From: Aegilops tauschii subsp. strangulata
Taxonomy: Eukaryota; Streptophyta; Magnoliopsida; Poales; Poaceae
Assembly (NCBI RefSeq): GCF_002575655.3
Contig: NC_053036.3
Span: 643,148,736 to 643,212,735 of the forward strand
Length of the DNA stretch: 64,000 nucleotides
Reading direction: 5' to 3'
Shown here: positions 34,460-45,396 of the stretch, in pieces
How positions within the stretch are numbered: the stretch's first letter is position 1
Layout of the letters: each line of letters opens with the position of its first letter
Notes under the pieces: generated by a model
Databases searched by the model: none
The model's input: the letters and a program-made list of their open reading frames with translations, nothing else
Told to the model about the DNA's origin: nothing
Translations under genes and position numbers: made by a program

Positions 34460-36034
34460 TGCTACCTCTTGAGCACTGCGTTGGTTTTCCCTTGAAGAGG
34501 AAAGGGTGATGCAGTAAAGTAGCGTAAGTATTTCCCTCAGTTTTGACAACCAAGGTATCAATCTAGTAGGAGACCACGCTCAAGTCCCACGTACCTACAC
34601 AAACAAATAAGAACCTTGCAACCAACGCGATAAAGGGGTTGCCAATCCCTTCACGGCCACTTGCAAAAGTGAGATCTGATAGAGATAATAAGATAATATT
34701 TTTGGTATTTTTGTGATAAACACTAAAAGTAAAGAAAGCAAAACAAACAAAGATAGAAATAACGGGAGATTAATATGATAGAGAATAGACCCGGGGGCCA
34801 TAGGTTTCACTTGTGGCTTCTCTCAAGAGCATAAGTATTACGGTGGGTGAACAAATTACTGTCGAGCAATCGATAGAATTGAGCATAGTTATGAGAATAT
34901 CTAGGCATGATCATGTATATAGGCATCACGTCAGTGACAAGTAGACCGACTCCTGCCTGCATCTACTACTATTACTCCACACATCGACCGCTATCCAGCA
35001 TGCATCTAGAGTATTAATTCATAAGAACAGAGTAACGCATTAAGCAAGATGACATGATGTAGAGGGATAAACTCAAGCAATATGATATAAACCCATCTTT
35101 TTATCCTCGATGGCAACAATACAATACGTGTCGTTTCCCCTTCTGACACTGGGATCGAGCACCGTATGATTGAACCCAAAGCTAAGCACTTCTCCCATTG
35201 CAAGAAAGATCAATCTAGTAGGCCAAACCAAACTGATAATTCAAAGAGACTTGCAAAGATAACAAATCCTACATAAAAGAATTCAGAGGAGATTCAAATG
35301 TTTTTCATAGATAATCTTTATCATAAACCCACAATACATCGAATCTCGACAAACACACCGCAAAAGAAGATTACATCGAATAGATCTCTAAGAGAATCGA
35401 GGAGAACTTTGTATTGAGATCCAAAGAGAGAGAAGAAGGCATCTAGCTAACAACTATGGACCCGAAGGTCTGAGTTAAACTACTCACACATCATCGGAGA
35501 GGCTATGGTGTTGATGTAGAAGCCCTCCGTGATCAATGCCCCCTCCGGCGGAGCGCCGGAAAAGGCCCCAAGATGGGATCTCACGGGTACAGAGAGTTGC
35601 GGCGGTGGAAATAGGGTTTCGTCCTCTGTTCTGATGTTTCCAGGGTATATGAGTATATATAGGCGAAAGAGGTCGGTCAGGAGAGCCAGGAGGGGCCCAC
35701 GAGGGTGGGGGGCGCGCCCAGGGATGCAGGCGCGCCTCCCTGCCTCGTGGCCTCCTCGTTGATTGCTTGACGTCCACTCCAAGTCCACTGGATCACGTTT
35801 GTTCCAAAAATCACGTTCCCGAAGGTTTCATTCCGTTTGGACTCCGTTTGATATCCCTTTCCTTCGAAACACTGAAATACGCAAAAATAAACAGCAATTT
35901 GGGCTGGGCCTCTGGTTAATAGGTTAGTCCCAAAAATAATATAAAAGTGTATAATAAAGCCCATTGAACATCCAAAACAGATAATATAATAGCATGGAAC
36001 AATCAAAATTTATAGATACGTTGGAGACGTATCA
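34460..36034 (-). repeat. LTR of the Gypsy-type element (left-arm copy)
   Basis: About 1575 bp, mirror of 36956-38531. Frames at 35480-35788 and similar are LTR sequence, not genes. Confidence 0.88.
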
Positions 36035-36292
36035 CGCATAAGCGTCGCTCCCTTCATGAAGGCGTTGCTGTTGAAGAATCTCGTTGTCCGTCTGATGTCA
36101 TGTGGTGGTTGGTGCGGATATGGTAATTTCTGTAGTTTGCAGATCGCGGATCGGATTGCTTTGGATTTTTTTCCTCGCCCATGCATAGCTTTGGTCTTAT
36201 ATGACTTTGCTCTCTATTGGGTTTTTTTGTCTGTGTGTGTGCGTTTGTAATGATTGTGTGCATCTTAGCTATACAGAGGCCGGGTGTGTGCT
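36035..36292 (+). mobile_element. 3' part of the non-LTR retroelement (left arm, cut at the palindrome edge)
   Basis: Continues the interrupted non-LTR copy: AAGCGTCGCTCCCTTCATGA through TGCATCTTAGCTATACAGAG and GGCCGGGTGTGTGCT. It stops at 36292, before the tail bases that the right-side copy retains to 36645. Confidence 0.7.
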
Positions 36293-36697
36293 ACCCTTGC
36301 TGGAAAATCTTACTTTTGCCCCCAGGCCCATTTCATTTCTTCTTCACTAAAAATCTTGGCTAAAAATTGTCCGCCTCCCGCTTAGTATGAAGATATGCTG
36401 CGGAGAAGTGATGCATTAACAATAGTGAGAAGAAAAAATTTCTCCTTCTTGTACTCATCACTAATACGCTTAGCCCAAGCCTACAGGAATTGCCTAAGGT
36501 TCCGGATTTTGAATTGTCACTCATCAATATTAGTGACTCCTTTGACGTCCTTTGACCATAATTTAGTTTAGCTATGGAGAAAATCTTCGCTCTCAAGCCA
36601 AGATGTTTCAAAGGAAAAAGCAGCCTTGTTTCCTTTTCGACAAAGGGTGGATATTATTTGCTCAAAATGGAGCATTAAAAGGATACAAAACACAATG
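36293..36697. other. Palindrome spacer, 405 bp
   Basis: 36293-36645 matches copy 2 at about 59982-60979 once the MITE at 60222-60871 is removed, so it is part of the local duplication. 36646-36697 is the end of the LINE-type tail on the minus strand (TTTCGACAAAGGGTGG). It contains the empty site of the copy-2 MITE (ATATTAGTGACTCC, about 36527-36540). Confidence 0.85.
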
Positions 36698-36955
36698 AGC
36701 ACACACCCGGCCTCTGTATAGCTAAGATGCACACAATCATTACAAACGCGCACACACACACAAAAAAACCCAACAGAGAGCAAAGTCATATAAGACCAAA
36801 GCTATGCATGGGCGAGGAAAAAAATCCAAAGCAATCCGATCCGCGATCTGCAAACTACAGAAATTACCATATCCGCACCAACCACCACATGACATCAGAC
36901 GGACAACGAGATTCTTCAACAGCAACGCCTTCACGAAGGGAGCGACGCTTATGCG
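36645..36955 (-). mobile_element. 3' part of the non-LTR retroelement (right side, with tail)
   Basis: On the minus strand it runs from AAGCGTCGCTCCC to the 3' end TCCACCCTTTGTCGAAAA at about 36645, including the GCATCTTAGCTATACAGAGG/CCGGG tail motif. The junction with the duplicated host sequence is CAGCCTTGTTTCCT/TTTCGAC. Confidence 0.7.
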
Positions 36956-38531
36956 TGATACGTCTCCAACGTATCTATAAATTTTGATTGTTCCATGCTA
37001 TTATATTATCTGTTTTGGATGTTCAATGGGCTTTATTATACACTTTTATATTATTTTTGGGACTAACCTATTAACCGGAGGCCCAGCCCAAATTGCTGTT
37101 TTTTTTTGCGTATTTCAGTGTTTCGAAGGAAAGGGATATCAAACGGAGTCCAAATGGAATGAAACCTTCGGGAACGTGATTTTTGGAACAAACGTGATCC
37201 AGTGGACTTGGAGTGGACGTCAAGCAATCAACGAGGAGGCCACGAGGCAGGGAGACGCGCCTGCCCCCCTGGGCGCGCCCCCCACCCTCGTGGGCCCCTC
37301 CTGGCTCTCCTAACCGACCTCTTTCGCCTATATATACTCATATACCCTGGAAACATCAGAACAGAGGACGAAACCCTATTTCCACCGCCGCAACTCTCTG
37401 TACCCGTGAGATCCCATCTTGGGGCCTTTTCCGGCGCTCCGCCGGAGGGGGCATTGATCACGGAGGGCTTCTACATCAACACCATAGCCTCTCCGATGAT
37501 GTGTGAGTAGTTTACCTCAGACCTTCGGGTCCATAGTTGTTAGCTAGATGACTTCTTCTCTCTCTTTGGATCTCAATACAAAGTTCTCCTCGATTCTCTT
37601 GGAGATCTATTCGATGTAATCTTCTTTTGCGGTGTGTTTGTCGAGATCCGATGAATTGTGGGTTTATGATAAAGATTATCTATGAAAAACATTTGAATCT
37701 CCTCTGAATTCTTTTATGTAGGATTTGTTATCTTTGCAAGTCTCTTTGAATTATCAGTTTGGTTTGGCCTACTAGATTGATCTTTCTTGCAATGGGAGAA
37801 GTGCTTAGCTTTGGGTTCAATCATACGGTGCTCGATCCCAGTGTCAGAAGGGGAAACGACACGTATTGTATTGTTGCCATCGAGGATAAAAAGATGGGTT
37901 TATATCATATTGCTTGAGTTTATCCCTCTACATCATGTCATCTTGCTTAATGCGTTACTCTGTTCTTATGAACTTAATACTCTAGATGCATGCTGGATAG
38001 CGGTCGATGTGTGGAGTAATAGTAGTAGATGCAGGCAGGAGTCGGTCTACTTGTCACTGACGTGATGCCTATATACATGATCATGCCTAGATATTCTCAT
38101 AACTATGCTCAATTCTATCGATTGCTCGACAGTAATTTGTTCACCCACCGTAATACTTATGCTCTTGAGAGAAGCCACAAGTGAAACCTATGGCCCCCGG
38201 GTCTATTCTCTATCATATTAATCTCCCGTTATTTCTATCTTTGTTTGTTTTGCTTTCTTTACTTTTAGTGTTTATCATAAAAATACCAAAAATATTATCT
38301 TATTATCTCTATCAGATCTCACTTTTGCAAGTGGCCGTGAAGGGATTGGCAACCCCTTTATCGCTTTGGTTGCAAGGTTCTTATTTGTTTGTGTAGGTAC
38401 GTGGGACTTGAGCGTGGTCTCCTACTAGATTGGTACCTTGGTTCTCAAAACTGAGGGAAATACTTACGCTACTTTACTGCATCACCCTTTCCTCTTCAAG
38501 GGAAAACCAACGCAGTGCTCAAGAGGTAGCA
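36956..38531 (+). repeat. LTR of the Gypsy-type element (right-arm copy)
   Basis: From TGATACGTCTCC to AAGAGGTAGCA. TATATATA at 37329-37336 is the likely promoter TATA box. The exact 3' edge is approximate because 11 bases separate it from the primer site. Confidence 0.88.
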
Positions 38532-38542
38532 AGAAGGATTTC

Positions 38543-38559
38543 TGGCGCCGTTGCCGGGG
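38543..38559 (+). other. Primer binding site (TGGCGCCGTTGCCGGGG)
   Basis: Typical primer site of plant Gypsy elements, followed by AGTCTACGCAC. Mirror on the minus strand at about 34431-34447. Confidence 0.8.
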
Positions 38560-38780
38560 AGTCTACGCACAAGTCAAGACATACCAAGTACCCATCACAA
38601 ACTCATATCCCTCGCATTACATTATTTGCCATTTGCCTCTCGTTTTCCTCTCCCCCACTTCAACCTTGCCGTTTTATTCGCCCTTGTTCTGTTCGTCTTT
38701 TCGTTTGCCTTGATGTCTTACTTGGCTAGTTTGCTCGTTTGGTTGGAATAATTTGTTGCTAAACGGAGAACCTAAGATTT

Positions 38781-39445
38781 ATGGATCGTCACCTGCTTGC
38801 TAATCTTTTTAAGAGATCCAATTATGATGAACCAATTTCTAGTGATTTGAGTGCACTAGATTATCTTTATGAGGTTTTGCTTGAAATTCGTGAATCTAAA
38901 AATTGTGATGAAGAAATTTATGAAGAGATTCACGATAGCGCCTTGAATAAAAAGTATGATTGCAATGATTTTACTATAAATTCTCTTGATGTCAATTATG
39001 CTAATAATATGCAAAACCCTAAGCTTGGTATGCTATTTTTGCTATGTCTATTACTTGTTGCACTGATCATGATTGGGGTGATTCTTCTTATGATCTTGAA
39101 AATTTATTTAAGCCCCATGATGAATATGAGATTGATAATAGTGTTTGCAATAATATTGAAAGTGTGTTTAGAAGAGTGTCAACTTTAGATCCCACATATT
39201 TGGAGAATGTTCAATCTTATGGTATTTTTGATAAAAGTGGGTTTGGAGAGGTCATGACTTTAGTTAATGATAATCCCACTATTTGGAAGAGTGTCAACTT
39301 TGCATACATGTGGATCGTGTTAAGAATATGTTTGGTGATAGCTATATTGTTGAATTTTCTTATGATCCTACATGTAATTATTATGAGAGAGCAAAATATG
39401 GTTGTAGAAATTTTCATGTTACTAAATTACCTCTCGTTATGTTGA
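38781..39445 (+). pseudogene. Right-arm copy of the acidic leader ORF, frameshifted
   Basis: Starts MDRHLLANLFKRSNYDEPIS and follows the left-arm frame to MQNPKLG. There one G is missing (CTTGGTATG against CTTGGGTATG in the left arm), so the remainder continues in another frame from about 39044 (MSITCCTDHDWGDSSYDLEN). Function unknown. Confidence 0.45.
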
Positions 39446-42350
39446 GATTGCTATTGTTTCTTTCCGCTTCCTTGCATATGCTAGTTTTTGCTTGCCTTGA
39501 TAATTTGTTTGCCTATAAGATGCCTATGCATAGGAAGTATGTTAGACTTAGATGTGATTTTCACATGTTTTATTATGCTCTCTTTGTGTTTCAATTACTA
39601 TCTTTTATGTGAGCATCATCGAAATCTCAATGCCTAGCTAAAAAGGCTTTAAAGAAAAGCGCTTGTGGGGAGACAACCCAATATTTATCCTTGCTGTTTA
39701 GTAATAATATTTGATCTAGCCTCTGGTTAGATTTGTTTTTGTGTTTTAATTAGTGTTTGTGCCAAGTGAAATCTATAGGATCTTCTTGGATAATAGTTAT
39801 TTGATCTTGCTGAAAAAGTCAGAAACTTTCTGCTCACGAAAACAATTCTTTAAAATCACCAGAACGTGATAAAATACTGATTCCAATTGAAGTAGATCAA
39901 TAAACAAATTATTCAGGATTTCCTATTTTATCAGAATTGTTTGAGTTACAGAAGTTTGCGTTAGATACAGATTACTACAGACTGTTCTGTTTTTGACAGA
40001 TTCTGTTTTTCGTGTGTTGTTTGCTTATTTTGATGAATCTATGTCTAGTAAAAGAGCTTATAAACCATAGAGAAGTTTGAATACAGTTGGTTTAACACCA
40101 ATATAAATAATGAATGAGTTCAATACAGTACTTTAGAGTGGTGGTTTGTTTTATTTCGCTAACGGAGCTTATGAGATTTTCTGTTGAGTTTTGTGTTGTG
40201 AAGTTTTCAAGTTTTGGGTAAAGATTTGATGGATTATGGAACAAGGAGTGGCAAGAGACTAAGCTTGGGGATGGCCAAGGCACCCCAAGGTAAAATTCAA
40301 GGACAACCAAAAGCTTAAGCTTGGGGATGCCCCGGAAGGCATCCCCTGTTTCGTCTTCGTCTATCGGTAACTTTACTTGGGGCTATATTTTTATTCACCA
40401 CATGATATGTGTTTTGCTTGGAGCGTCTTGTATGATTTGAGTCTTTGCTTTTTAGTTTACCACAATCATCTTTGCTGTACACACCTTTTGAGAGATACAC
40501 ACATGATTCGGAATTTATTAGAATACTCTATGTGCTTCACTTATACCTTTTGAGCTATATAGTTTTTGCTCTAGTGCTTCACTTATATCTTTTAGAGCAC
40601 GGTGGTGGTTTTAGTTTATAGAAATTATTGATATCTCATGCTTCACTTATATTATTTTGAGAGTCTTAAACAGCGTGGTAATTTGCTTTAATTGTGAAAT
40701 TAGTTCTAATATGATAGGCATCCAGGATGGGTATAATAAAAACTTCCATATTGAGTTCATTGAATATCGTCACAAGTTTGATACTTGATAATTGTTTTGA
40801 GATATAAAGGTGGTAATATTAGAATGTGCTAGTTGAGTAATTGTGAAATTGAGAAATACTTGTGTTAACGTTGGCAAGTCCCGTAGCATGCACGTATGGT
40901 AGAAGTTGTGTGACAAATTTGAAGCATAAGGTGTTCTTTTATTGCTTTCCTTATGAGTGGCGGTCGGGGACGAGCGATGGTCTTTTTCCTACCAATCTAT
41001 CCCTCTAGGGGCATGCATAGTAGTACTTTGCTTTGAGGGCTAATAAACTTTTGCAATAAGTATATGAGTTCTTTATGACTAATGTGAGTCCATGGATTAT
41101 ACGCACTCTCACCCTTCCACAATTTTCTAGCCTCTACGGTGTCGTGCATTGCCCTTTCTCACCTTGAGAGTTGGTGCAAACTTCGCTGGTGCATCCAAAC
41201 CCCGTGATATGATACGCTCTATCACACATAAACCTCCTTATATCTTCCTCAAAACAGCCACCATACCTACCTATCATGGCATTTCCATAGCCATTCCGAA
41301 ATATATTGCCATGCAACTTTCCACCGTTCCCTTTATTATGACACGCTCCATCATTGTCATATTGCCTTGCATGATCATGTAGTTGACATTGTATTTGTGG
41401 CAAAGCCACCATTCATAATTTTTCATACATGTCACTCTTGATTCATTGCATATCCCGGTACACCGCTGGAGGCATTCACATAGAGTCATATTTTGTTCTA
41501 AGTATTGAGTTGTAATTCTTGAGTTGTAAGTAAATAAAAGTGTGATGATCATTATTAGAGCATTGTCCCATGTGAGGAAAGGATGATGGAGACTATGATT
41601 CCCCCACAAGTCGGAATGAGATTCCGGACTAAGAAAAAAAGGAGAAGGCCCAAATAAAAAAAGAGAAAAAAAGAAAAAAAATGAGAGAAAAAGAGAGAAG
41701 GGACAATGTTACTATCCTTTTTCACACTTGTGCTTCAAAGTAGCACCGTGATCTTCATGATAGAGAGTCTCCTATGTTGTCACTTTCATATACTAGTGGG
41801 AATTTTTCATTTTAGAACTTGGCTTGTATATTCCAATGACGGGCTTCCTCAAAATGCCCTAGGTCTTCATGAGAAAGCGAGTTGGATGCACACCCACTTA
41901 GTTTCTTTTGTTGATCTTTCATATATTTATAGCTCTAGTGCATCCGTTGCATGGCAATCCCTACTCCTCGCATTGACATCAATTGATGGGCATCTCCATA
42001 GCCCATTGATTAGCCGCGTCAATGTGAGACTTTGTACCTTTTTGTCTTCTCACATAACCCCCATCATTATACCTTATTCGACCCATAGTGCTATATCCAT
42101 GGCTTGCGCTCATGTATTGCGTGAAGGTTGAAAAGGCTGAAGCGCGTTAAAAAGTATGAACCAATTGCTCGGCTTGTCATCGGGGTTATGCACGATGAGA
42201 ACGTTTTGTGTGATGAAAATGAAGCATGGCCTAACCATATGATTTTGTAGGGATAAGCTTTCTTTGGCTATGTTATTTTGATAGGACATAATTGCTTGGT
42301 TAGCATGTTTGAAGTATTATTACTTTTATGTCAACATTAAACTTTTATCT

Positions 42351-43153
42351 ATGCGTCGCATTCACCGGATCCAACCACACGAGGTCGGAATCTAGCTTTT
42401 CACCCTGAAGAACCAATTTGAGCATATCCAAGCAATGCATCCAACAAGGTAACGACTTAAAACATCGCCATTGCTAGGTATATCCAACACGGAAACCTAG
42501 GCTTTCACCCAGGAACTCATGACCAGGTGCTTGCATAGAACCACGATCGACGTCACTTATGTGTTATCATCACCACTTTTCCGCATCGCAACAGCTACAT
42601 GCGGTGTGGACCGTCGCCGCCGCACAACCACCCCACTGCGTCAAGCCGTCATCCATAGTTTGCATCTCCATGCCGAGGTTAGCACCGGGTCTGATAAGAT
42701 GAGCCAGGCACCAGCCATCCCGTGATGGATTAAATTCCCCTGTTGCCGCCGATCCTGCCAGCCGCCTGTCGGAGCCCGCCTTAGCACCAGCGCCGCCGTC
42801 TCCCAGTGAATCCAGCAGAGGAACCCCCAGGAGAGAGATGGCGAGCCACGAGAGCGCCCCGCCGCCGCTGTCCCCGGACCCGACGGGCTTCGCCGGCAGG
42901 GCCTCAGGCAGCCCGCCTTAGCACCAGCGCCGCCGTCTCCCAGTGAATCCAGCAGAGGAACCCCCAGGAGAGAGATGGCGAGCCAGGAGAGCGCCCCGCC
43001 GCCGCCGTCCCCGGACCCGACGGGCTTCGCCGGCAGGGCCTCAGGCAGCGGCGAGACAGGAGGGGCTGGGGAAGATGACTGGGGCGGCGCGATGGATGGC
43101 CTCCCGTGTCGCCACACACGACGCGGGGGCGATCCACTTTTCATGGAGCGAGC
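42351..43153 (-). mobile_element. 5' part of the non-LTR retroelement (right arm)
   Basis: Mirror of 29837-30638, including the 137-bp tandem duplication (about 42775-43048). Long frames on both strands (for example 42641-43144) are GC-rich and cross the duplication in different frames; no known protein. Confidence 0.6.
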
Positions 43154-43425
43154 GAGATAAAAAATTGGGGGAGAATTTCAGTTCCCCGGCCTCTGCACCA
43201 ACTAGGGATGCATACGGCCATTTTAGTATGAGTACCAAGATACACATGGTCCTCAGAATTTTCTAAATGAGAATCAAGATAGTTTTTAATGAGTGGTTCC
43301 ATCACACACCAAACTTGATCCTCAATAAATAGGGAAAAACCCCTGTGCATCACCTGTCAATTCTAGGAATTGAACTCGGGTCGTTAGGCTGCACAACCGC
43401 ATGCCCAACCACTGAGCCAAGGCTC
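43154..43425 (-). mobile_element. tRNA-derived SINE (right-arm copy)
   Basis: Mirror of 29564-29836. The tRNA-like head starts at 43425 with GAGCCTTGGCTCAGTGG on the minus strand and abuts AGGTGAGCCGCC, the MULE target region. Confidence 0.75.
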
Positions 43426-44391
43426 AGGTGAGCCGCCCCGAATTTTTTATTAATAGTAATTAATAATCACAGAATTATGAAAAAAGGAAAGGATAATTCC
43501 TTATTTGAGAAATAGGAAGAACGCTAGGCATTACAGCGTCCACATGCGGACGCTAGTATATGCAACGTCCAGATCGGGACGCTAGCATCGATCGCGGCCA
43601 CCGTTAGGTTGGGCCCCATCCGCAATCCAGCGGCTCTGGCCCATTATCGCCTCGGCCACCTCTCCACGGCCGCCGCCGCCGCCCTCCACCTCTCGTCCCC
43701 GCGAGCACATATCCACGGCCGCCGCCGCCCTCCACCTGTGATCCCCGTGACCACCTATCCACGGCCGCCTCCGCCCTCCACCTCATCTCTCGCCAAACTC
43801 CTCAAGGCCGCCTCCCTATAATCCCCTCGTCCACCTCCTCACTGTCGAAGTAGGTTGCGCCACCACGGCGAGATTGGCGGAGTTGACGGCCCTTCTCTCT
43901 TCTCTCGACCGCGGTCACCACATCTGTTCCGTTCCTCGTCCCTGCATTCCTCGCAGCCTCAATCGTCACCCGCCGGAGCACAGGACAGTAGGTACTGTTA
44001 TTTTTTCCTCAAACTGTATGTTCTTCATGATCTTCAATTGAATAGCACACTACAGTAGATGCTAGCAGATATCTTCTATGTATTGCATAGTATTTGTCTC
44101 TTCTTCTGATTAATAGATTGGTATTGATATTGCGGCAAAAAAAGTGTAGTCCTGAATTTTCATGAGTGTAAGTGTGCAACCTGGTACTTGTATGTAGTTG
44201 ACAGTAAATGATTGATATTGTTAATGCGGCTGCTTTAGTGATTTGTCATTGGTTTCATAAGCATAGCTCTTACTGAGAGAGAATATGATTTACTGAGGTT
44301 TATCTAATACTCTGAAGAATAAATGCAAATGATTGATGTAGTGCACTCTCAAGGCTTACTTGTTCCTTTTATCTTGTGACAGGGTACTGAA

Positions 44392-45169
44392 ATGAATACA
44401 AATGGGCGTTTTAGTGATTTATTATGGATGCCTCACAGCCAACATAAAATATCCAAAGCTTGGGAAAATGTGAGTCTTTGTTGAATTTGCATGTGGTCTG
44501 TTACACTTGGTGTTTGGCTTAAATTGATTTCTGTTTGTATTAATGCAGCCTAATATTTCCTTGAATGTACGGTGTCATCGTGTTGGCCTCCCATTTGATC
44601 CTCTATGTAGGACAGCTTTAGAGAACCTTGGTTTTTATCAGATTGCAAAGATGAGGAAAATCAATGTCGACAAATACTTGATATCAGCATTGGTGGAATG
44701 TTGGCGGCCCGAGACAAATAGTTTTCACTTACCTGTAGGAGAAATGACTATTACACTGCAAGAGGTCAGTTGTTTGTGGGGGCTGCCTATCCATGGTAAA
44801 CCACTTGTTGGCATAGCTGATGCGCCATGGTCGGAATTAGTTGAGAGGTTGCTTGGGATTCCCGTGGATGAACAACACATGAAACAAAAGAAAAGGCGAA
44901 AAAGTGATGATAATATTGTTGTGAGGGATTCACAATACCCTCTAAATTTGGGCAAACTACGAGAAGGCTTCCATGTGTTGCCAGATAATCCAATGGATAG
45001 GGAGATTAATTGGCATGCTCGAGCACTTGTTCTAGAAATCCTTGGCTCCATAGTCTTTACGGATACATCTGGAGATGGAGTGCAGAGGGCATGTCGAATA
45101 GTGGCAGCTTGTGACATGACACAGGAAACTGCAAAACTTTTTTGGCTTTGTTGTGCCACGCATTCATGA
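44392..45169 (+). CDS. Plant mobile domain (PMD) protein gene of the MULE
   Basis: Two exons: 44392-44469 (MNTNGRFSDLLWMPHSQHKI...) and 44549-45169, joined in frame over an intron with GTGAGT donor and TTAATGCAG acceptor. Exon 2 has the hallmarks of the plant mobile domain (aminotransferase-like, PF10536-type): LPFDPLCRTALENLGFYQIA, LISALVECWRPETNSFHLPV, GEMTITLQEVSCLWGLPIHG. Such domains are carried by grass MULEs and also occur in host proteins such as MAIL1/MAIN; their role in transposition is unclear. The product is about 232 residues and ends at LFWLCCATHS, shorter than the usual domain, so the stop at 45167-45169 may be premature. A GC-rich 5' leader with possible non-coding exon lies at 43860-44000. 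Confidence 0.75.
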
Positions 45170-45396
45170 GAATATTCTAGATTGCTACAGTGAAAGGAAA
45201 ATAAATCGAATGTCATGTTTGCGGGGAGGTCAGGTTCTTCAATTCGCTGCAGAATATGAATTTCTTCACTCAAATTTATTTTTTTAGTTCGTGTCTCACA
45301 TCCAGAAAATAGTTTCAAACTTGTATCCGGAGTATAATTTTGTTTACATCTTAAGGAAAATATGCGAACATAAATGCAAATCAGTAAGCACGTCCA

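Larger units (their letters stand above)
30639..36034 (-). mobile_element. Gypsy-type LTR retroelement without 3' LTR (left-arm copy)
   Basis: Minus strand: LTR 36034-34460 starting TGATACGTCTCC, primer site near 34447, then about 3.8 kb of interior without gag-pol motifs. Host sequence resumes at 30638. The pentamer CGCAT (30634-30638), equal to ATGCG on the other strand, occurs on both sides of the element. Mirror of 36956-42350. Confidence 0.85.
29073..36292. repeat. Left arm of a 7.2-kb inverted repeat (palindrome)
   Basis: 7220 bp, inverted match to 36698-43916 (7219 bp); paired positions sum to about 72989. By eye divergence is about 1-2% (four differences in the innermost 290 bp). From outside in it contains a MULE end (29073-29551), a SINE, non-LTR leader, a Gypsy-type element on the minus strand (30639-36034) and a LINE-type 3' end. 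Reading frames in the two arms mirror each other and are described once. Confidence 0.97.
36956..42350 (+). mobile_element. Gypsy-type LTR retroelement without 3' LTR (right-arm copy)
   Basis: Begins with the 1576-bp LTR (TGATACGTCTCCAACGTATC, a family very abundant in wheat), followed by a TGGCGCCGTTGCCGGGG primer site and 3.8 kb of interior. ATGCG lies directly before (36951-36955) and after (42351-42355). The interior ends AACATTAAACTTTTATCT with no polypurine tract or second LTR. The non-LTR host element reads continuously across when the insert and one ATGCG are removed. Confidence 0.87.
36698..43916. repeat. Right arm of the 7.2-kb inverted repeat
   Basis: Inverted match of 29073-36292. 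Its outer 479 bp is the left end of the still-attached MULE, so this is the original side and the left arm is the derived copy (inference). Confidence 0.97.

Noticed and set aside
35480..37510. ORFs 35480-35788 and 37202-37510 as a conserved small gene (identical in two places)
   Set aside because: They are the same LTR segment in the two palindrome arms.
41134..42131. Mirrored ORF pairs (30858-31283/41706-42131, 31578-31856/41134-41412)
   Set aside because: Their conservation between arms is due to the recent duplication; they show no domain, and some run antisense to the element.
29073..43916. Palindrome as a simple assembly duplication
   Set aside because: The arms differ at about 1-2% of positions and by single-base indels, which a duplicated contig would not show; the junctions also agree with the state in copy 2. 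Long-read confirmation is still desirable.
29073..43916. Palindrome as one large foldback transposon or MULE with 7-kb terminal repeats
   Set aside because: The arms contain complete boundaries of other elements, the MULE's own terminal repeats are at 43438 and 49029, and no target duplication flanks the arms.
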